Shown: positions 63,937 through 64,000 of the stretch, one piece after another | How positions within the stretch are numbered: position 1 is the stretch's first letter | Layout: each line of letters starts with the position of its first letter | Source: Vibrio sp. J1-1 | GTDB lineage: Bacteria > Pseudomonadota > Gammaproteobacteria > Enterobacterales > Vibrionaceae | Length of the DNA stretch: 64,000 nt | NCBI RefSeq assembly: GCF_021728395.1 | Contig: NZ_JAKKCM010000003.1 | Coordinates: forward strand, 310,001 to 374,000 | Reading direction: 5' to 3' | The notes under the pieces: generated by a model | Told to the model about the DNA's origin: nothing | Seen by the model: the letters and a program-made list of their open reading frames with translations, nothing else | Database searches by the model: none | Translations under genes and position numbers: made by a program

Positions 63937-64000
63937 TAAATTAACTGCTGAAATTATTGACATCGGAGAGTATCATTCGTTGCCATCTCCCTTTCAAGAC

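Overview
The window is chromosomal DNA of a Vibrio (Gammaproteobacteria, Vibrionaceae). The diagnostic features are a ChiS-type chitin sensor next to its chitin-oligosaccharide operon, a LuxR/HapR/OpaR-type quorum-sensing master regulator, and the gene order throughout. The species cannot be fixed from the sequence. The LuxR-type protein is very close to the V. harveyi/V. parahaemolyticus group as I remember those sequences, but not identical. The content is almost entirely core genome. There is no prophage, CRISPR array, tRNA/rRNA gene or complete insertion sequence. The mobile-type DNA consists of two short non-coding inverted-repeat elements and one solo end.

Layout. 1-4 kb: end of hemL, a 162-bp inverted-repeat element, a 38-residue cysteine-rich membrane protein missed by normal length cut-offs, an AI-2E-family membrane protein and rsmC. 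4.2-22.8 kb: the chitin catabolic block. It holds chiS, a 776-bp regulatory gap, then an operon with cbp, two ABC permeases, two ABC ATPases, GH9 glucosaminidase, glucosamine kinase, GH20 hexosaminidase, diacetylchitobiose phosphorylase and a phosphohexomutase. 22.9-26.8 kb: a Fur-type iron(III) ABC transporter (fbpABC). 26.9-29.1 kb: amtB and glnK behind a sigma-54-like promoter, then yacL. 29.2-32.9 kb: a glycerate locus (cdaR-type regulator, GntP permease, glycerate kinase). 33-43.2 kb: acnB, a patatin/beta-barrel protein, mrcB and hrpB. 43.2-49.1 kb: sfsA, dksA, gluQ, pcnB, folK, panB, panC. 49.3-54.5 kb: an ABC-2 exporter (yadGH type), a SulP anion transporter divergent from carbonic anhydrase, and hpt. 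54.8-55.4 kb: the LuxR/HapR homologue. 55.6-62.7 kb: lpd and pdhR-aceE-aceF. 63.1-63.6 kb: ampD, with a 279-bp inverted-repeat element in its upstream region.

How the genes work together. Chitin oligosaccharides in the periplasm are bound by CBP, which in V. cholerae also controls ChiS, and are imported by the four-subunit ABC transporter. In the cytosol they are split by the GH20 enzyme and the chitobiose phosphorylase, or by the GH9 enzyme if deacetylated. Glucosamine and GlcNAc-1-P then enter amino-sugar phosphate metabolism through GspK and the phosphohexomutase. The pyruvate dehydrogenase genes are under PdhR, which has two near-perfect operators upstream of its own gene.

Most of the right half (pdhR-aceEF-lpd, acnB, yacL, mrcB-hrpB-sfsA-dksA-gluQ-pcnB-folK-panBC, yadGH, can, hpt, ampD) matches the gene content of the 2-4 minute region of E. 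coli. The chitin block, fbpABC and luxR are Vibrio-side additions to that block. I found no clearly new multi-gene system. The most interesting unexplained signals are the 30-bp-spaced direct repeats in the chb promoter region, the 38-residue protein, the inverted-repeat elements and the nested palindromes at cdaR.
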